A DNA stretch of 64,000 bases from Protofrankia sp963555925 (GCA_963555925.1 CAUVXJ010000089.1:1-64000), one strand, 5' to 3'. Shown: positions 26,866 through 36,644, counted from the first letter of the stretch. The notes: generated by a model not told the origin, from the sequence alone. Numbers and translations: made by a program.

Positions 26866-26961
26866 TATCAAACTGATCACACACGGGTACCTTCATGCGA
26901 GTGGGATATACTCGATGCCATCTCAATGATGTGACGGCGGTATACCGGCAAGGGGTTTTGA

Positions 26962-29358
26962 TTGTCCAACGATGACATGCGGCACGAGCAGGATTACATT
27001 TCGATGCTGTACGGACGACTGGACGACATCCGGGAAGAAACCTCGAACCAGCTCGCTCGGGCGTGGCGGGAGGCCGGCGGCAATCATCAGGCGCGCGGCG
27101 AACGGGACGCGGCGAGCCTCATGTACGCCCGGCGGATCGCCCAGGTCGACGCCGCGGCAAACGGGCTGTGTTTCGGCCGGCTCGACCTCCATGACGCCGA
27201 ATGCCGCTATATCGGCCGGATGGGCATTCTGGACGAGACCACCGACTACACACCGTTGCTGATTGACTGGCGCGCACCGGTCGCACGACCGTTCTACCTC
27301 GCCACGGCCGTCTCGCCGCAGGGGGTGCGTCGGCGTCGGCACATCCGAACCCGCCAGCGCACGGTGGTCGGCCTCACCGACGACCTGTTCGATCTCAACG
27401 AGGTCCGTGACGCGGAGGCGATGGGTGCCGCGGGGTCGACCGGTGACACCGTGCACCAGGGGCTGACCGGCGAGGCCACGCTACTGGCCGCGCTCGACGC
27501 CGAACGGACCGGCCGTATGCGCGACATCGTCGAGACCATCCAGGGCGAACAGGACCGGATCATCCGTTCCGATCATCAGGGTGTCCTGGTCGTTCAGGGT
27601 GGACCGGGAACCGGCAAGTCCGCGGTGGCCCTGCACCGCGCCGCGTATCTGCTGTACACCTACCGGGAACGGCTGTCCAAGCAGGTCGTGTTGATCGTCG
27701 GCCCGAACCCGACCTTCATCCGGTACATCGGGCAGGTGCTGCCCTCGCTCGGAGAGACCGGGGTCCTGCTGTCGACCATCGGCGACCTCTACCCCGGCAT
27801 CAGCGCCAGCCGAACGGAGGCGCCCGAGACCGCCGAGGTCAAGGGGCGGCTGATGATGGCCGAGATACTGGCCGCGGCCGTGCGGGATCGTCAGCGGGTG
27901 CCCGACGACGTCATCGAGATCGTCGTCGACCATCACCCGCTGCGGCTGGACCGCCAGACGTGCCTGCGGGCGCGCGAGCGGGCCCGCCGCAGCGGTCTGC
28001 TGCACAACGCCGCCCGCCCGATCTTCGCCCGGCTGGTCGTCGACGCCTTCGCCCGGCAACTCGCCGACCTGCTCGGACTCGACGTCCATGACGGCACCAA
28101 TCTGTTCGACGAGGCCGAGGTCGACGACATCCGTAAGGAGCTACGCGGCAACCTTGATGTCGCAGCCGTCGTCGAGGAACTGTGGCCGACGCTGACGCCG
28201 CAGCGGCTGCTGCGCGACCTGTTCTCGATGCCAGGCCGGCTCGCTCGCGCGGCCCCGGGGCTGACCGACGCCGACCGTGACCTGCTGGCGCGCGACGCCG
28301 GCACTGACCCCGGTGCCGATCGTGACGACGGTTGGTCGGACGGTTGGTCGGTCGCGGACATTCCGCTTCTCGACGAAGCGGCCGAACTGCTGGGCGAAGA
28401 CGACCGGGTCGCACGGGCGCTCGCCGAACAGCAGCGGCGGGCGGAACGCGCCTACGCCCAGGGTGTCCTTGACATCCTGTCCCGTGACCTCGAAGACGAC
28501 GCCGATCCCGACATGCTGACCGCCTACGACCTGCTCGACGCCGCCCAGTTGGCGGCGCGGCACGCGGAGGTCGACGGGCGCCTGGCCGCCGAGCGGGCGG
28601 CTGCGGACCGGACCTGGACGTTCGGGCACGTCATCGTCGACGAGGCCCAGGAACTGTCCGAGATGGCATGGCGGATGCTGATGCGACGCTGCCCCAGCCG
28701 GTCGATGACCGTCGTCGGCGACGTCGCCCAGACCGGGGAGCTGGCCGGGACGTCATCCTGGGAGCACATGCTCACGCCGTACGTCGCCGGCTGGTGGCGC
28801 CTGGAGCAACTGACAGTCAACTATCGAACACCAGTTGAGATCATGACCGTCGCTGCCGAGGTGCTGGCGGACATCGATCCGTCGCTCGAACCACCCCGCT
28901 CGGTCCGGGAATCGGGCATCGCGCCATGGCGGCTGCAGGTCAGCGCCGACGGGCTCGCAGACGGGCTGGCACAGATCGTCGCGCAGGAGGCGGGCGAACT
29001 CGGCGGCGGCCGGCTAGCCGTGATCGTCCCGGTGGCCCGCCTCGACGAGCTGGGCCCGGCTGTGCGGATCGCCGTGCCGGCCGCGGCTGTCGCCACCGAT
29101 GCGGTCGGGACGAATACGGACCTGGAGAACCCGGTCGTGGTACTGACCGTGCGGCAGGCAAAGGGGCTGGAATTCGACGTCGTGCTCGTCGCGGACCCGC
29201 ACATGATCGTGGCCGAGTCACCGCGTGGGCACAGTGACCTCTACGTAGCCCTGACCCGCGCCACCCGACGCCTCGGCGTCATCCACATCGGTGCGCCACC
29301 GCCCGCGCTCAACCGCCTGACTCCCCGCACCCCACCGGCCCCGCCTGTTGCGCTCTGA
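26962..29358 (+). CDS. helR: HelR/HelD-type RNA polymerase-recycling helicase
   Basis: A 798-aa UvrD-like superfamily 1 motor of the HelD/HelR group, which binds stalled RNA polymerase and frees it from DNA; HelR members also displace rifampicin. The N-terminal antiparallel coiled coil (about residues 1-80, EQDYISMLYGRLDDIREET) is followed by the conserved LLIDWRAPVARPFYLAT block, Walker A GGPGTGKSAVALHRAA, Walker B VIVDEAQELSEMAWRML, and the C-terminal motifs KGLEFDVVLVADP and YVALTRATRR. The large insertion between the helicase halves is the polymerase-gripping domain. TTG 26962 follows AAGGGG. No rifampicin-associated element is seen upstream, so inducible resistance cannot be claimed. Confidence 0.85.
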   Translation: MSNDDMRHEQDYISMLYGRLDDIREETSNQLARAWREAGGNHQARGERDAASLMYARRIAQVDAAANGLCFGRLDLHDAECRYIGRMGILDETTDYTPLLIDWRAPVARPFYLATAVSPQGVRRRRHIRTRQRTVVGLTDDLFDLNEVRDAEAMGAAGSTGDTVHQGLTGEATLLAALDAERTGRMRDIVETIQGEQDRIIRSDHQGVLVVQGGPGTGKSAVALHRAAYLLYTYRERLSKQVVLIVGPNPTFIRYIGQVLPSLGETGVLLSTIGDLYPGISASRTEAPETAEVKGRLMMAEILAAAVRDRQRVPDDVIEIVVDHHPLRLDRQTCLRARERARRSGLLHNAARPIFARLVVDAFARQLADLLGLDVHDGTNLFDEAEVDDIRKELRGNLDVAAVVEELWPTLTPQRLLRDLFSMPGRLARAAPGLTDADRDLLARDAGTDPGADRDDGWSDGWSVADIPLLDEAAELLGEDDRVARALAEQQRRAERAYAQGVLDILSRDLEDDADPDMLTAYDLLDAAQLAARHAEVDGRLAAERAAADRTWTFGHVIVDEAQELSEMAWRMLMRRCPSRSMTVVGDVAQTGELAGTSSWEHMLTPYVAGWWRLEQLTVNYRTPVEIMTVAAEVLADIDPSLEPPRSVRESGIAPWRLQVSADGLADGLAQIVAQEAGELGGGRLAVIVPVARLDELGPAVRIAVPAAAVATDAVGTNTDLENPVVVLTVRQAKGLEFDVVLVADPHMIVAESPRGHSDLYVALTRATRRLGVIHIGAPPPALNRLTPRTPPAPPVAL

Positions 29359-29387
29359 CCCCGTTGCGCACTGACCCCGCGTCGTCA

Positions 29388-30401
29388 CTACCCGCTTCGA
29401 GAGGGCTGTGACGCCCCGGCCTCAGTGTGCTGGACGGAGCGGACCACCCGCCCGACCTGGTCGCCGACCCAGCCGCGCGAGCTGGTGCCCCACGGCCAGA
29501 CGAACCCCAGCACAAGGCCGGCGGTGACTGCGGCGACAGCCAGGCGCACGCACAGCACCCGGGCGCCCAGGCCGCGGCTGTACAGGACCCGCCCGGCGCC
29601 GTTCGCGGTGCGGATCCGACGTTCGAAATCACGGCGCTCACCGAACCCGGACGCCAGCAGGCGCCAGCTGGCAACACGCTTGTCAGCGTCGTCCGAGTCC
29701 GGCTGCGCGGCGGGCCGAGCAGCCGGCAGGGTCAGCCCGCACCGGCAGAACCGCCGATCCGGCGAATTTCGGACGCCGCATGCACAGATCAGACTGTCTC
29801 GGCCAGGTGCCGACCCACGACTCGACGTCGCCATGGCGGGCGTTCCGGTGAACTGGCCGCCAGCCGATTCTCCCGGCCCGGGTAACACCGGCAGTTCATC
29901 AGGACGCACCGGGCGCAACGCTTCGCGGCGAACACCGCCGTCCCGGCCAGGGCCGCCGTCCCGGCCGTCCATGCCGCCCGCTCCCGGCGTCCGGTCATCT
30001 GTGGCGGGCGCCAACGGGACCGCGCGGAGTCGATCGGGACGGTTGTCGGGCCGAATCCGGGCCCTTATCCCCGAGCCCGGGGGCGTCAAGCCCGGAGGTG
30101 CCACGGCCGGTGGTATCACGGCCGGCGACGGGTCCGGGACCTGCGGCTGCGGCTGCGGCTGCGGCTGCGGCTGCGGCTGCGGCTGCGGCTGCGGCTGCGG
30201 CTGCGGCTGCGGCTGCGGCTGCACGTCATTGTCGCGTTCGGGGGTCGGGAACGCCTCGGGAGCGGGGACCGCCGTCTCCGGGGAGGCGTTGCGCCTGTCG
30301 CCGGCGCGCCGCTCCGGCCTGGACCACAGGAACCGGCCGCAGCCACCGCAGGAGTCCACGTCATCGCCGTTGGCGTGGTGGCAGCGCGGGCACTCCTTCA
30401 T
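29388..30401 (-). CDS. Zinc-ribbon membrane protein with Pro-Gln repeats
   Basis: A 337-aa protein with an N-terminal zinc ribbon (CPRCHHAN then CGGCGRFLW), an uninterrupted Pro-Gln dipeptide run encoded by a hexanucleotide repeat, a Pro-rich spacer, a second Cys cluster (CACGVRNSPDRRFCRCG, about residue 208) and one transmembrane helix near residue 290 (LAVAAVTAGLVLGFVWPW). The topology suggests a cytosolic metal-binding sensor anchored in the membrane. It is divergent from the giant regulator that borders the eCIS operon, so it may belong to that system; this is inferred from position. ATG 30401 has GGGAAG upstream. Confidence 0.7.
   Translation of the reverse strand: MKECPRCHHANGDDVDSCGGCGRFLWSRPERRAGDRRNASPETAVPAPEAFPTPERDNDVQPQPQPQPQPQPQPQPQPQPQPQPQPQVPDPSPAVIPPAVAPPGLTPPGSGIRARIRPDNRPDRLRAVPLAPATDDRTPGAGGMDGRDGGPGRDGGVRREALRPVRPDELPVLPGPGESAGGQFTGTPAMATSSRGSAPGRDSLICACGVRNSPDRRFCRCGLTLPAARPAAQPDSDDADKRVASWRLLASGFGERRDFERRIRTANGAGRVLYSRGLGARVLCVRLAVAAVTAGLVLGFVWPWGTSSRGWVGDQVGRVVRSVQHTEAGASQPSRSG
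30140..30222. repeat. Hexanucleotide tandem repeat, (GGCTGC)n, about 13-14 units
   Basis: An almost perfect run of GGCTGC on the plus strand, encoding alternating Pro-Gln in the minus-strand zinc-ribbon gene. Length changes in units of six would keep the frame. The plus-strand open frame through it is only a run of alanine codons. Confidence 0.9.
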
Positions 30402-30569
30402 CGCTCACTTCCCGTTCGGGACGCTCCGGCCGATCCGACGCCTGGTGTTATACCAGAACAATCCAACAGTCGGTTATCCACGTCAATCATGCGTCACGGC
30501 GGAACGTGTTCCCGCGTTGCCTACCGCCGCCGCACCAGCATGAACGTATGATGATGCGGGCGATCCAAC

Positions 30570-30644
30570 GTGATCCCTCAACGGGCGATCTTTCAAGAAA
30601 TGATCTGTCAACAGGTGATCTGTCAACAGGTGATCTGCCAACGT
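30570..30644 (+). repeat. Five 15-bp tandem repeats before the regulator
   Basis: Five consecutive imperfect 15-nt units with the core GTGATCTGTCAACAG (30570, 30585, 30600, 30615, 30630). They lie in the divergent region between the zinc-ribbon and regulator genes. If the regulator starts at ATG 30548 they encode five DLSTG-like pentapeptides; if it starts at 30668 they are upstream DNA and could be an operator array. Confidence 0.7.
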
Positions 30645-30667
30645 CGCGTCAAGCGGAATGCGGAGTA

Positions 30668-33622
30668 ATGGGGGACGCAGACTTCCACTCGGTCGTACCC
30701 GCGCGGGTACGCCGACCACCGTTGCGCGGTATCCGCCGACCACGTCTCACCGACATGCTGGGCGACACCGCGGGCTACCGGTTGGCGCTGGTCGTCGCGC
30801 CGGCCGGCGCGGGCAAGACGACACTTCTCACGGATGTCGCGCAGAGACATGACGGCCCGCTCGCCTGGTTGACGCTGGACACCCGGCTCGGCGAGGTCAC
30901 GCCCTTCCTGGCTCATCTACGCACGGCCGTCGGCGACGCCGTACGGGCCGACTTCAGCGAATGGGCCACGATGGAGCGGGCCCTGGCTGAGCTGGATGCC
31001 TGGCTCAACGACCCCCTCCTGCTTGTTCTCGACGACCTGCATACCATCAACGGGAATACCGTCGAAAACTGTCTTCAATTACTCCTCGACTACCTCCCGA
31101 GGAATCTGGTTCTGCTCATCGCGTCCCGGGTGCGCCCGGCACTGAGCATGGACAGGCTCCGCCTCGCCGGCCAGGTACGCGAGGTCGATGCGGACGAGCT
31201 GCGGTTTCGCACGTGGGAGGTCGAGGAGCTGTTCCATAACTGCCACGGCGTCCGGTTACGGCCTGAGGAGGTCGCGGCGCTGGCCCGCAGCACCGGGGGT
31301 TGGGCCGCCGGGCTCCAGCTGTTTCATCTCGCGACACAGGGAAGGCCCGTCTCGGAACGAACGAAGCTGTTGGCCGGGCTCGGCGGGACCCGACTGACCA
31401 GGGAATACCTGACGACGCACGTGCTCAACGCGGTCAGCGCTGACGACCGTGACTTCCTCGTGCAGACCAGCGCCTTCGACCGGCTCACCGGGCAGCGCTG
31501 CGACGCCCTGCTCGAACGGACCGACAGCGCCAACCGCCTCGCCGACCTGGAGCGGCGCGGGCTGTTCACCTTCGTCGAAGGGGATGGCCGTACCTACCGT
31601 TACCACGAGGTACTGCGGGTCCATCTCCTGGAGCGGCTCGTGATCGACCATGGCGAAGCCGCGGCGCGCGCTGTCCACCGCAAGGCGGCGCAGCTGTGCG
31701 AAGCCGACGGCGCGCTCGGTGACGCGGTGCGTGCCTTCTGCCGCAGCGCCGACTGGGACCAGGTGCACCGTCTGGTCGGTCAGCAGGGCCGTTCCCTCGT
31801 CGACGAACCCACCGGATGGGCCGACCTGCTGCCCCCCTCGATCCGCGACTGCGACCCCTGGGTACTACTCGCGCTCGCCCGTCGTCAGGTCGCCGAAGGA
31901 TCCCTGGACGCCGCGCTGGACACCTACCACGAAGCGGGCCGGAGGTTCGGCGTCCAGCCACCGGTGCAGGTCGGGCGCGAAACAAGCGCCCTGCACGAGT
32001 GGCTCAATCCCGCTCCTCGCCGCGCGGCATCATGGTTGCACATCATGCGTGCCGCGTTCGACGATCCGGCCGCTCACATCCACGGTCCGGCGGACACCCC
32101 GCAGCTGCGTCTCGCCCGGGCTGTCGCAGCCCTCGTCGCCGGGGACATCGCCATCGCGAGGCATCGCTTCGAGCACCTCGTCCAGGCGGGCGACACCGTC
32201 CTGATGATCGAAGCGGCCGCCCTGCTGGGCCGGGCGATCTGTGCGGTGTTCGGCAACGAACCCGACGCACGCATGACCGCGAACGATGCGATGTGGGCCG
32301 CGGAGGCGGTGGACTCACCGCAGCTGTTCCGCCTGTGCGCCGGGGTGGCTGCGATGTCCGTCGACGCGACCCCGCATGTGGATCATCTGCGTGAAAGCTG
32401 CCGCCGCAGCAACGACCGGTGGGGCGCGGCGCTGCTGACCCTGCTCGCGGGCCTCACCGGACTCGCGGAGCCCAACGCCCGACAGGCTGCACACACGCTG
32501 CTGGTCACAGCCGAACGCGAATGCGCCGACCTGGATGCCCCGGCACTGGTCGCCTGGGCGAATGCCGGTCTCCTGGTGGCGCTCCGGTCCTGCGGCCAAC
32601 CCGTCGACGGCTCCCGGGTCCGGGCGGTTGTGCGCGCGGCCACGGCGGTCGGCCCGCTGCCCCACGCGCTCGCCCTGATCGGGTCGGCCGATCCGCACGC
32701 GGTCGCGGTCACGCTCGCCACGAATGCCGGGGCAGGAGCGTGGCTGCGGCTCCTGCTGGCCGACCCCGATGCGCCCGATGCCGATCCTCCCCACACCGAT
32801 GCCCCCGCTGCCGCGACACCGCAGGCTGTGACAGCGCACCCGCCGGTGCCGCGCCTTGTCGTGCGCTGTCTGGGCGGTCTCGCACTCGAGCTCGACGGTC
32901 GGCCGGTGGACCTCAGCGCCGTTCAGCCACGCAACCTGGAGTTGCTCGGTCTACTCGCGGTGAACGCCAACCGTCTCCTGCCGCGCGACCGGCTGATGGA
33001 TGCGATCTGGCCCGACGCCGGACCGGCACAGGCCGGCCACAGCCTTCAAGTGGCGATCAGCGCGATCAGGCGGTTACTGGAACCTGACACGCCTCGGGGC
33101 CAGCGCGGCCTGCTGCGCCGGGTCGCCAGCAGCTACCGTCTGGTCCTTCACGACGACGGCGACCTCGACATCCACCGGGTCAGGCTGCGACTGCGGCGGG
33201 CGGCATCGGTCCGGCGGGGCCGGGATGGCGGTCCCGATCCCACAACCGAATACCAGCACCTGATCGACGCCGTCGACCTCTACACCGGCGATGTGCTACC
33301 CGAGTACGACCTGCCCGATCTGATCGTCGAGGAGCGCACCCTACTGCGGGATGCGGTCGCCGGTGCCTGCGAACGCGCCGCGGAGATCGCCTCTGGTGAC
33401 CGACGTCATGCTGACGCCGTGCGCCTGGCCGAACGCGGCCTGGCGATCGACCTGCACCGGGACGGGCTGTGGCATCTGCTCATAGACGCGCTACGCGGGG
33501 ATGGGCACCACGCCGCCGCAACCAGTGCGCAGACGCGCTATGCGGCGGTCCTCACCGATCTCGGCATCGTCCAACCATGCCTCGCCCAACCAGGCGTCGT
33601 CCCACCAGCTCACCACACGTGA
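30668..33622 (+). CDS. MalT-like ATPase regulator with C-terminal SARP/BTAD domain
   Basis: A transcription regulator of about 984 aa. The N-terminal STAND ATPase resembles MalT: Walker A in VVAPAGAGKTTLLTD, Walker B LLLVLDDLHTI and the arm motif GGWAAGLQLF. A TPR-like middle region follows. From about residue 735 (RLVVRCLGGLALELDG) there is an OmpR-type winged helix and a BTAD domain, the layout of SARP activators placed at the C-terminus. It ends one base before the last gene of the eCIS operon on the other strand. A pathway-specific activator of the eCIS is inferred from position. ATG 30668 has only a weak site; ATG 30548 would add 40 residues including the pentapeptide repeats. Confidence 0.82.
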   Translation: MGDADFHSVVPARVRRPPLRGIRRPRLTDMLGDTAGYRLALVVAPAGAGKTTLLTDVAQRHDGPLAWLTLDTRLGEVTPFLAHLRTAVGDAVRADFSEWATMERALAELDAWLNDPLLLVLDDLHTINGNTVENCLQLLLDYLPRNLVLLIASRVRPALSMDRLRLAGQVREVDADELRFRTWEVEELFHNCHGVRLRPEEVAALARSTGGWAAGLQLFHLATQGRPVSERTKLLAGLGGTRLTREYLTTHVLNAVSADDRDFLVQTSAFDRLTGQRCDALLERTDSANRLADLERRGLFTFVEGDGRTYRYHEVLRVHLLERLVIDHGEAAARAVHRKAAQLCEADGALGDAVRAFCRSADWDQVHRLVGQQGRSLVDEPTGWADLLPPSIRDCDPWVLLALARRQVAEGSLDAALDTYHEAGRRFGVQPPVQVGRETSALHEWLNPAPRRAASWLHIMRAAFDDPAAHIHGPADTPQLRLARAVAALVAGDIAIARHRFEHLVQAGDTVLMIEAAALLGRAICAVFGNEPDARMTANDAMWAAEAVDSPQLFRLCAGVAAMSVDATPHVDHLRESCRRSNDRWGAALLTLLAGLTGLAEPNARQAAHTLLVTAERECADLDAPALVAWANAGLLVALRSCGQPVDGSRVRAVVRAATAVGPLPHALALIGSADPHAVAVTLATNAGAGAWLRLLLADPDAPDADPPHTDAPAAATPQAVTAHPPVPRLVVRCLGGLALELDGRPVDLSAVQPRNLELLGLLAVNANRLLPRDRLMDAIWPDAGPAQAGHSLQVAISAIRRLLEPDTPRGQRGLLRRVASSYRLVLHDDGDLDIHRVRLRLRRAASVRRGRDGGPDPTTEYQHLIDAVDLYTGDVLPEYDLPDLIVEERTLLRDAVAGACERAAEIASGDRRHADAVRLAERGLAIDLHRDGLWHLLIDALRGDGHHAAATSAQTRYAAVLTDLGIVQPCLAQPGVVPPAHHT

Positions 33623-34168
33623 TCAGGAACGTAGATGCTCCACCCGGTGCGGCACGTGCGCCGGCTTCGCGGACACAACCGCCGCGCCGACGGCGGCCAG
33701 GTCGGTGCCCGGCGGTACCCGCACCACCAGGAGTGGCTCCGGGCTGCCGGGCAGCGCGCCGTGCGGCCGTGGGGAAAAGCTGACCCCACCGTTGTCGAAC
33801 ACCTCGGCCTCCACCCCGGTGGCCGCCCGCACCGCGGCGACGATCCCGCGCAGAGTGCCACGCCACCGTCGTGCCTCGGCCGCGGCGGCGACGACCGTTC
33901 GTGACCATTCGGGCGACCACCCGCCGTCGATGCCGACGGCCAGCCAGCCGGCGAGCCACGGCAGAAAGTCCGCGGGCGTCAACGCCGGGTCGAGATAGGC
34001 GTCGAAGTTGTCCAAGGTCGCCAGGATGGGCGCGAGCACGTCGTCGAAGGCGGCCAGCATGCCGTCGATGACGCCGGGTTCCAGCAGGACATCGGGCTTC
34101 AACAGCACCTCGGGAAGCCCGCCGCGCAGCGGAAAGGGAGTTCCCAGCCCCTCGATGGCTCCGCGCAT
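33623..34168 (-). CDS. eCIS baseplate/tail protein I
   Basis: A 181-aa phage tail protein I (P2 gpI-like) of the contractile injection system, expected as a baseplate wedge component. The characteristic LPPFDDVLAPI-like segment appears as MLAAFDDVLAPILATLDNF, followed by FLPWLAGWLAVGIDGGWSP and RWRGTLRGIVAAVRAATGVE, the usual block. It is the promoter-distal gene of the operon; its stop abuts the stop of the convergent regulator. ATG 34168 lies 9 nt after the baseplate J stop. Confidence 0.85.
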   Translation of the reverse strand: MRGAIEGLGTPFPLRGGLPEVLLKPDVLLEPGVIDGMLAAFDDVLAPILATLDNFDAYLDPALTPADFLPWLAGWLAVGIDGGWSPEWSRTVVAAAAEARRWRGTLRGIVAAVRAATGVEAEVFDNGGVSFSPRPHGALPGSPEPLLVVRVPPGTDLAAVGAAVVSAKPAHVPHRVEHLRS

Positions 34169-34177
34169 CGCCGGCCC

Positions 34178-36193
34178 TCAGTCCCGCATCATCATGTCGA
34201 CCTGATGGTCAAAGCTGAAGACCAGACTGGTCGGCGGCAGATCGATCCGCTCGACCGAGTCGAGGCGTGCGCCGCTCAGCGGGTTGCGCTGGAACAGCAC
34301 CACCTCGTCCACAAACCCCAGCTCGGGCACTGCTCGCAGGACCCCGAAAATGTCACCGACGTGCACCGAACGGCCGAACGGCCAGCCGGTGCCGGCGGGA
34401 CCACCGATGATCGGATGCAGATACCGGTACAGCGCACGCAGCGCGGCCCGTTCGGCGGCATCGGGTGTCACCAGGTGCGCCGGGGCCACCCGGGCGACGA
34501 CGGAGGTCCCCACGTAGGTCGGCGGCTCCACGCTGACCCGGGCGCCGACGACGCGGCGGTCGTCCAGATAGCTCCTGATCGCCGCGCCCGTCCGCTCGGG
34601 TACCACGAGCTGTGTGAGTACGAGCCGCCCGTCAGCGTCCGACGGTGCCTGCGGGACGAGCAGCACCCGCACGGCGCCGCCGTCCCGGCCGCTGGTCTCC
34701 ACGACGCACCGGACCCGGGCGATCTCGGGTGCGGCCTCCCGGGCCAGTACCTCGAAGTCCGCTGCGGTCACAGCCCGGTCGCGGGAGCGCAGGACCAGCG
34801 GGCCGCGAGTGCGTGCCTCGTCCACGGTCTCGCCGTCGACGCCGCCGGTGGCGGGCCGGCGGTTGTAGACGGCGGAGACATAGGGGATCGACGACCGCAG
34901 CATCACCAACGCCCGCGCGGTGACGTTGCCCTGACGACCGCCACCTGTCCGAAACGGCCGGACGCGGATCATCGCATCCTTGGGGGGCACGGCCCCGTAC
35001 TGGCGCACGGTGGCGTCGGCAAGACGCACCACGGGTCCGAAGCGGACCTCCCCACTGGTCGCATCCAGGGTGAAGTGCCGGTCGGTCGGACCGCTGTCAG
35101 CGAACGACGCCACCCGCTGCCACGTCTGCCAACCGCTCGGGCTGGTCGGGCTGGTCAGGCTGGTCGTGTCGTCCCGGCGGGGGTCGCCGGGACTGACCTC
35201 GATCACGACCGGTTCGGACGTGGTGAGCACCGGCGCATGCGGAAGCCGGAACGACTGGCCGGCGACCCCCTCCGAACGACCCAGCACCTGGCCGGCGACA
35301 AGCGCGCCCTGGACGGCGTCGACGTCGCCGCCGACCGTTGCGCCGCTGACCGACACGATGCGGGGTGACTCACGGTAGGGCTTCACCCCCCTGCGCAGGT
35401 CGTCATCTGACAGCTCCACCACCCGGCAGCGCACCCATGCCGAGGATCGACCGCCGACGCTGCGCATGGCGTGGGTGCGCGGCAGGTGCAGCTCCACGAC
35501 CCCGGTTGTGTTCAGACCGTTGGTGGTGTCCTGCTCGACCTCGCACGGGCACCACGCGTCGCCGTCCCACGCCTCCCAGGCCAGCGGTGGTCGCCGCGGA
35601 TCGATTCCGTGGCCGGCGACCTCACAGGTGAAACGCAGCAGCACGATGGTGGCCGGAGCCGTCCGGTCGAATCCGAGGTAGAGGGCGTCACCGGGTTTGG
35701 GACGCGGATCGAAGCACGCGAAGCCGTCGCCACGACCAAGCGTAGGCGTATGATCACGCAAGGATCCGGATTCCACCATGGACGCGACCACGACCGACCT
35801 CGCCGGGACGATCGCCAGGTCGTCGACCGTGGTGAAGTCGACCGCCGGCTCGGCCGCGGTACGCCGGGTGGAAATCACCGTCCCGCGTGCTATACCCACG
35901 GGCGACTCCTGCTGGGCGGCAAGCCGGAACGACACCTCGGCGCGCGCCGCGACCGGTGGGAACAGCCCGACGCCCAGCAGTTCGAGAAACTTCACGTAGT
36001 TCCGGTCCGGTACCCGGTTGAGCCGGTAGAGCAGCAGGTCGGTCATCCATGCGAACGTCTCGATCAGCGTCACACCGGGATCGCTGACGTTGTGGTTGGT
36101 CCAGTCCGGACAGCGGTCCCGGATGAACCGTTTGGCGTCGTCGACGAGCTGCTGGAACGTACGGTCGTCGAGATTCGGGGCAGGCAGACTCAC
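34178..36193 (-). CDS. eCIS baseplate J-like wedge protein
   Basis: A 671-aa baseplate J-like protein, the main wedge subunit in Afp/PVC-type particles (Afp11-like). The opening APNLDDRTFQQLVDDAKRFI and DPGVTLIETFAWMTDLLLYR are the family signature, and the gpJ-type core follows at about residues 430-600 with ETVDEARTRGPLVLRSRDRA and TAADFEVLAREA. It lies between gp25 (7-nt spacer) and tail protein I in one transcription unit and would sit around the spike in the cytosolic or released particle. Confidence 0.9.
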   Translation of the reverse strand: MSLPAPNLDDRTFQQLVDDAKRFIRDRCPDWTNHNVSDPGVTLIETFAWMTDLLLYRLNRVPDRNYVKFLELLGVGLFPPVAARAEVSFRLAAQQESPVGIARGTVISTRRTAAEPAVDFTTVDDLAIVPARSVVVASMVESGSLRDHTPTLGRGDGFACFDPRPKPGDALYLGFDRTAPATIVLLRFTCEVAGHGIDPRRPPLAWEAWDGDAWCPCEVEQDTTNGLNTTGVVELHLPRTHAMRSVGGRSSAWVRCRVVELSDDDLRRGVKPYRESPRIVSVSGATVGGDVDAVQGALVAGQVLGRSEGVAGQSFRLPHAPVLTTSEPVVIEVSPGDPRRDDTTSLTSPTSPSGWQTWQRVASFADSGPTDRHFTLDATSGEVRFGPVVRLADATVRQYGAVPPKDAMIRVRPFRTGGGRQGNVTARALVMLRSSIPYVSAVYNRRPATGGVDGETVDEARTRGPLVLRSRDRAVTAADFEVLAREAAPEIARVRCVVETSGRDGGAVRVLLVPQAPSDADGRLVLTQLVVPERTGAAIRSYLDDRRVVGARVSVEPPTYVGTSVVARVAPAHLVTPDAAERAALRALYRYLHPIIGGPAGTGWPFGRSVHVGDIFGVLRAVPELGFVDEVVLFQRNPLSGARLDSVERIDLPPTSLVFSFDHQVDMMMRD

Positions 36194-36200
36194 CGTGGAC

Positions 36201-36644
36201 TCACTCCTGGTCGGGGATCACGTAGAACGGGACGACCAGGTTGCGCCGGTCGTAGCGACCCCGCAGGCGGTAGCTGATGTCGATCCACAGCGTCGAGGAC
36301 GCCGGATCAGGCGTGACATCGACGTCCTGGACGTCCACCCGCGGTTCCCAGCGACGCAGCGCGGTGAGCACCTCATAGGCGAGCAGCCCGGCGGTGGTCG
36401 CGTCCGCCGGGGCGAAGGTGTAGTCGGCGAGCCGGCAGCCGAACTCGGGCCGCATCGGCCGCTCCCCCGGCGTCGTTCCCAGGATCAGGTACATCGCCTG
36501 CTCGATCTCGGTGACGCCGGTGGTCATCGCGAAGCCGCCGGTGACATCGACGCGTACCGGCCAGCTCCATCCGACGCCGAGGAAGTCGGTGGGCGCCACA
36601 CCCGCCCGTCCGATACCGCTCCCGCTCATGCTCATGCCGCTCAC
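36201..36644 (-). CDS. eCIS baseplate gp25/GPW-like protein
   Basis: A 147-aa gp25-like baseplate protein (Afp9-like). The family core is clear: EIEQAMYLILGTTPGERPMRPEFGCRL is split here as EQAMYLILGTTPGERPMRP plus EFGCRLADYTFAP. GTG 36644 overlaps the stop of the PAAR gene (GTGA), so it is translationally coupled. gp25 carries the EPR-type motif that nucleates the sheath on the baseplate; here the matching residues are the RPEFG segment. Confidence 0.88.
   Translation of the reverse strand: MSGMSMSGSGIGRAGVAPTDFLGVGWSWPVRVDVTGGFAMTTGVTEIEQAMYLILGTTPGERPMRPEFGCRLADYTFAPADATTAGLLAYEVLTALRRWEPRVDVQDVDVTPDPASSTLWIDISYRLRGRYDRRNLVVPFYVIPDQE

Noticed and set aside
26866..26961. A rifampicin-associated element expected upstream of some helR genes
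   Set aside because: I could not find the GC-rich 19-bp palindrome in this short leader.
30098..30667. A plus-strand open frame that would extend the giant regulator upstream through the hexanucleotide repeat
   Set aside because: It is the alanine-coding mirror of the zinc-ribbon gene repeat and has no ribosome site; the regulator domains start after 30668.
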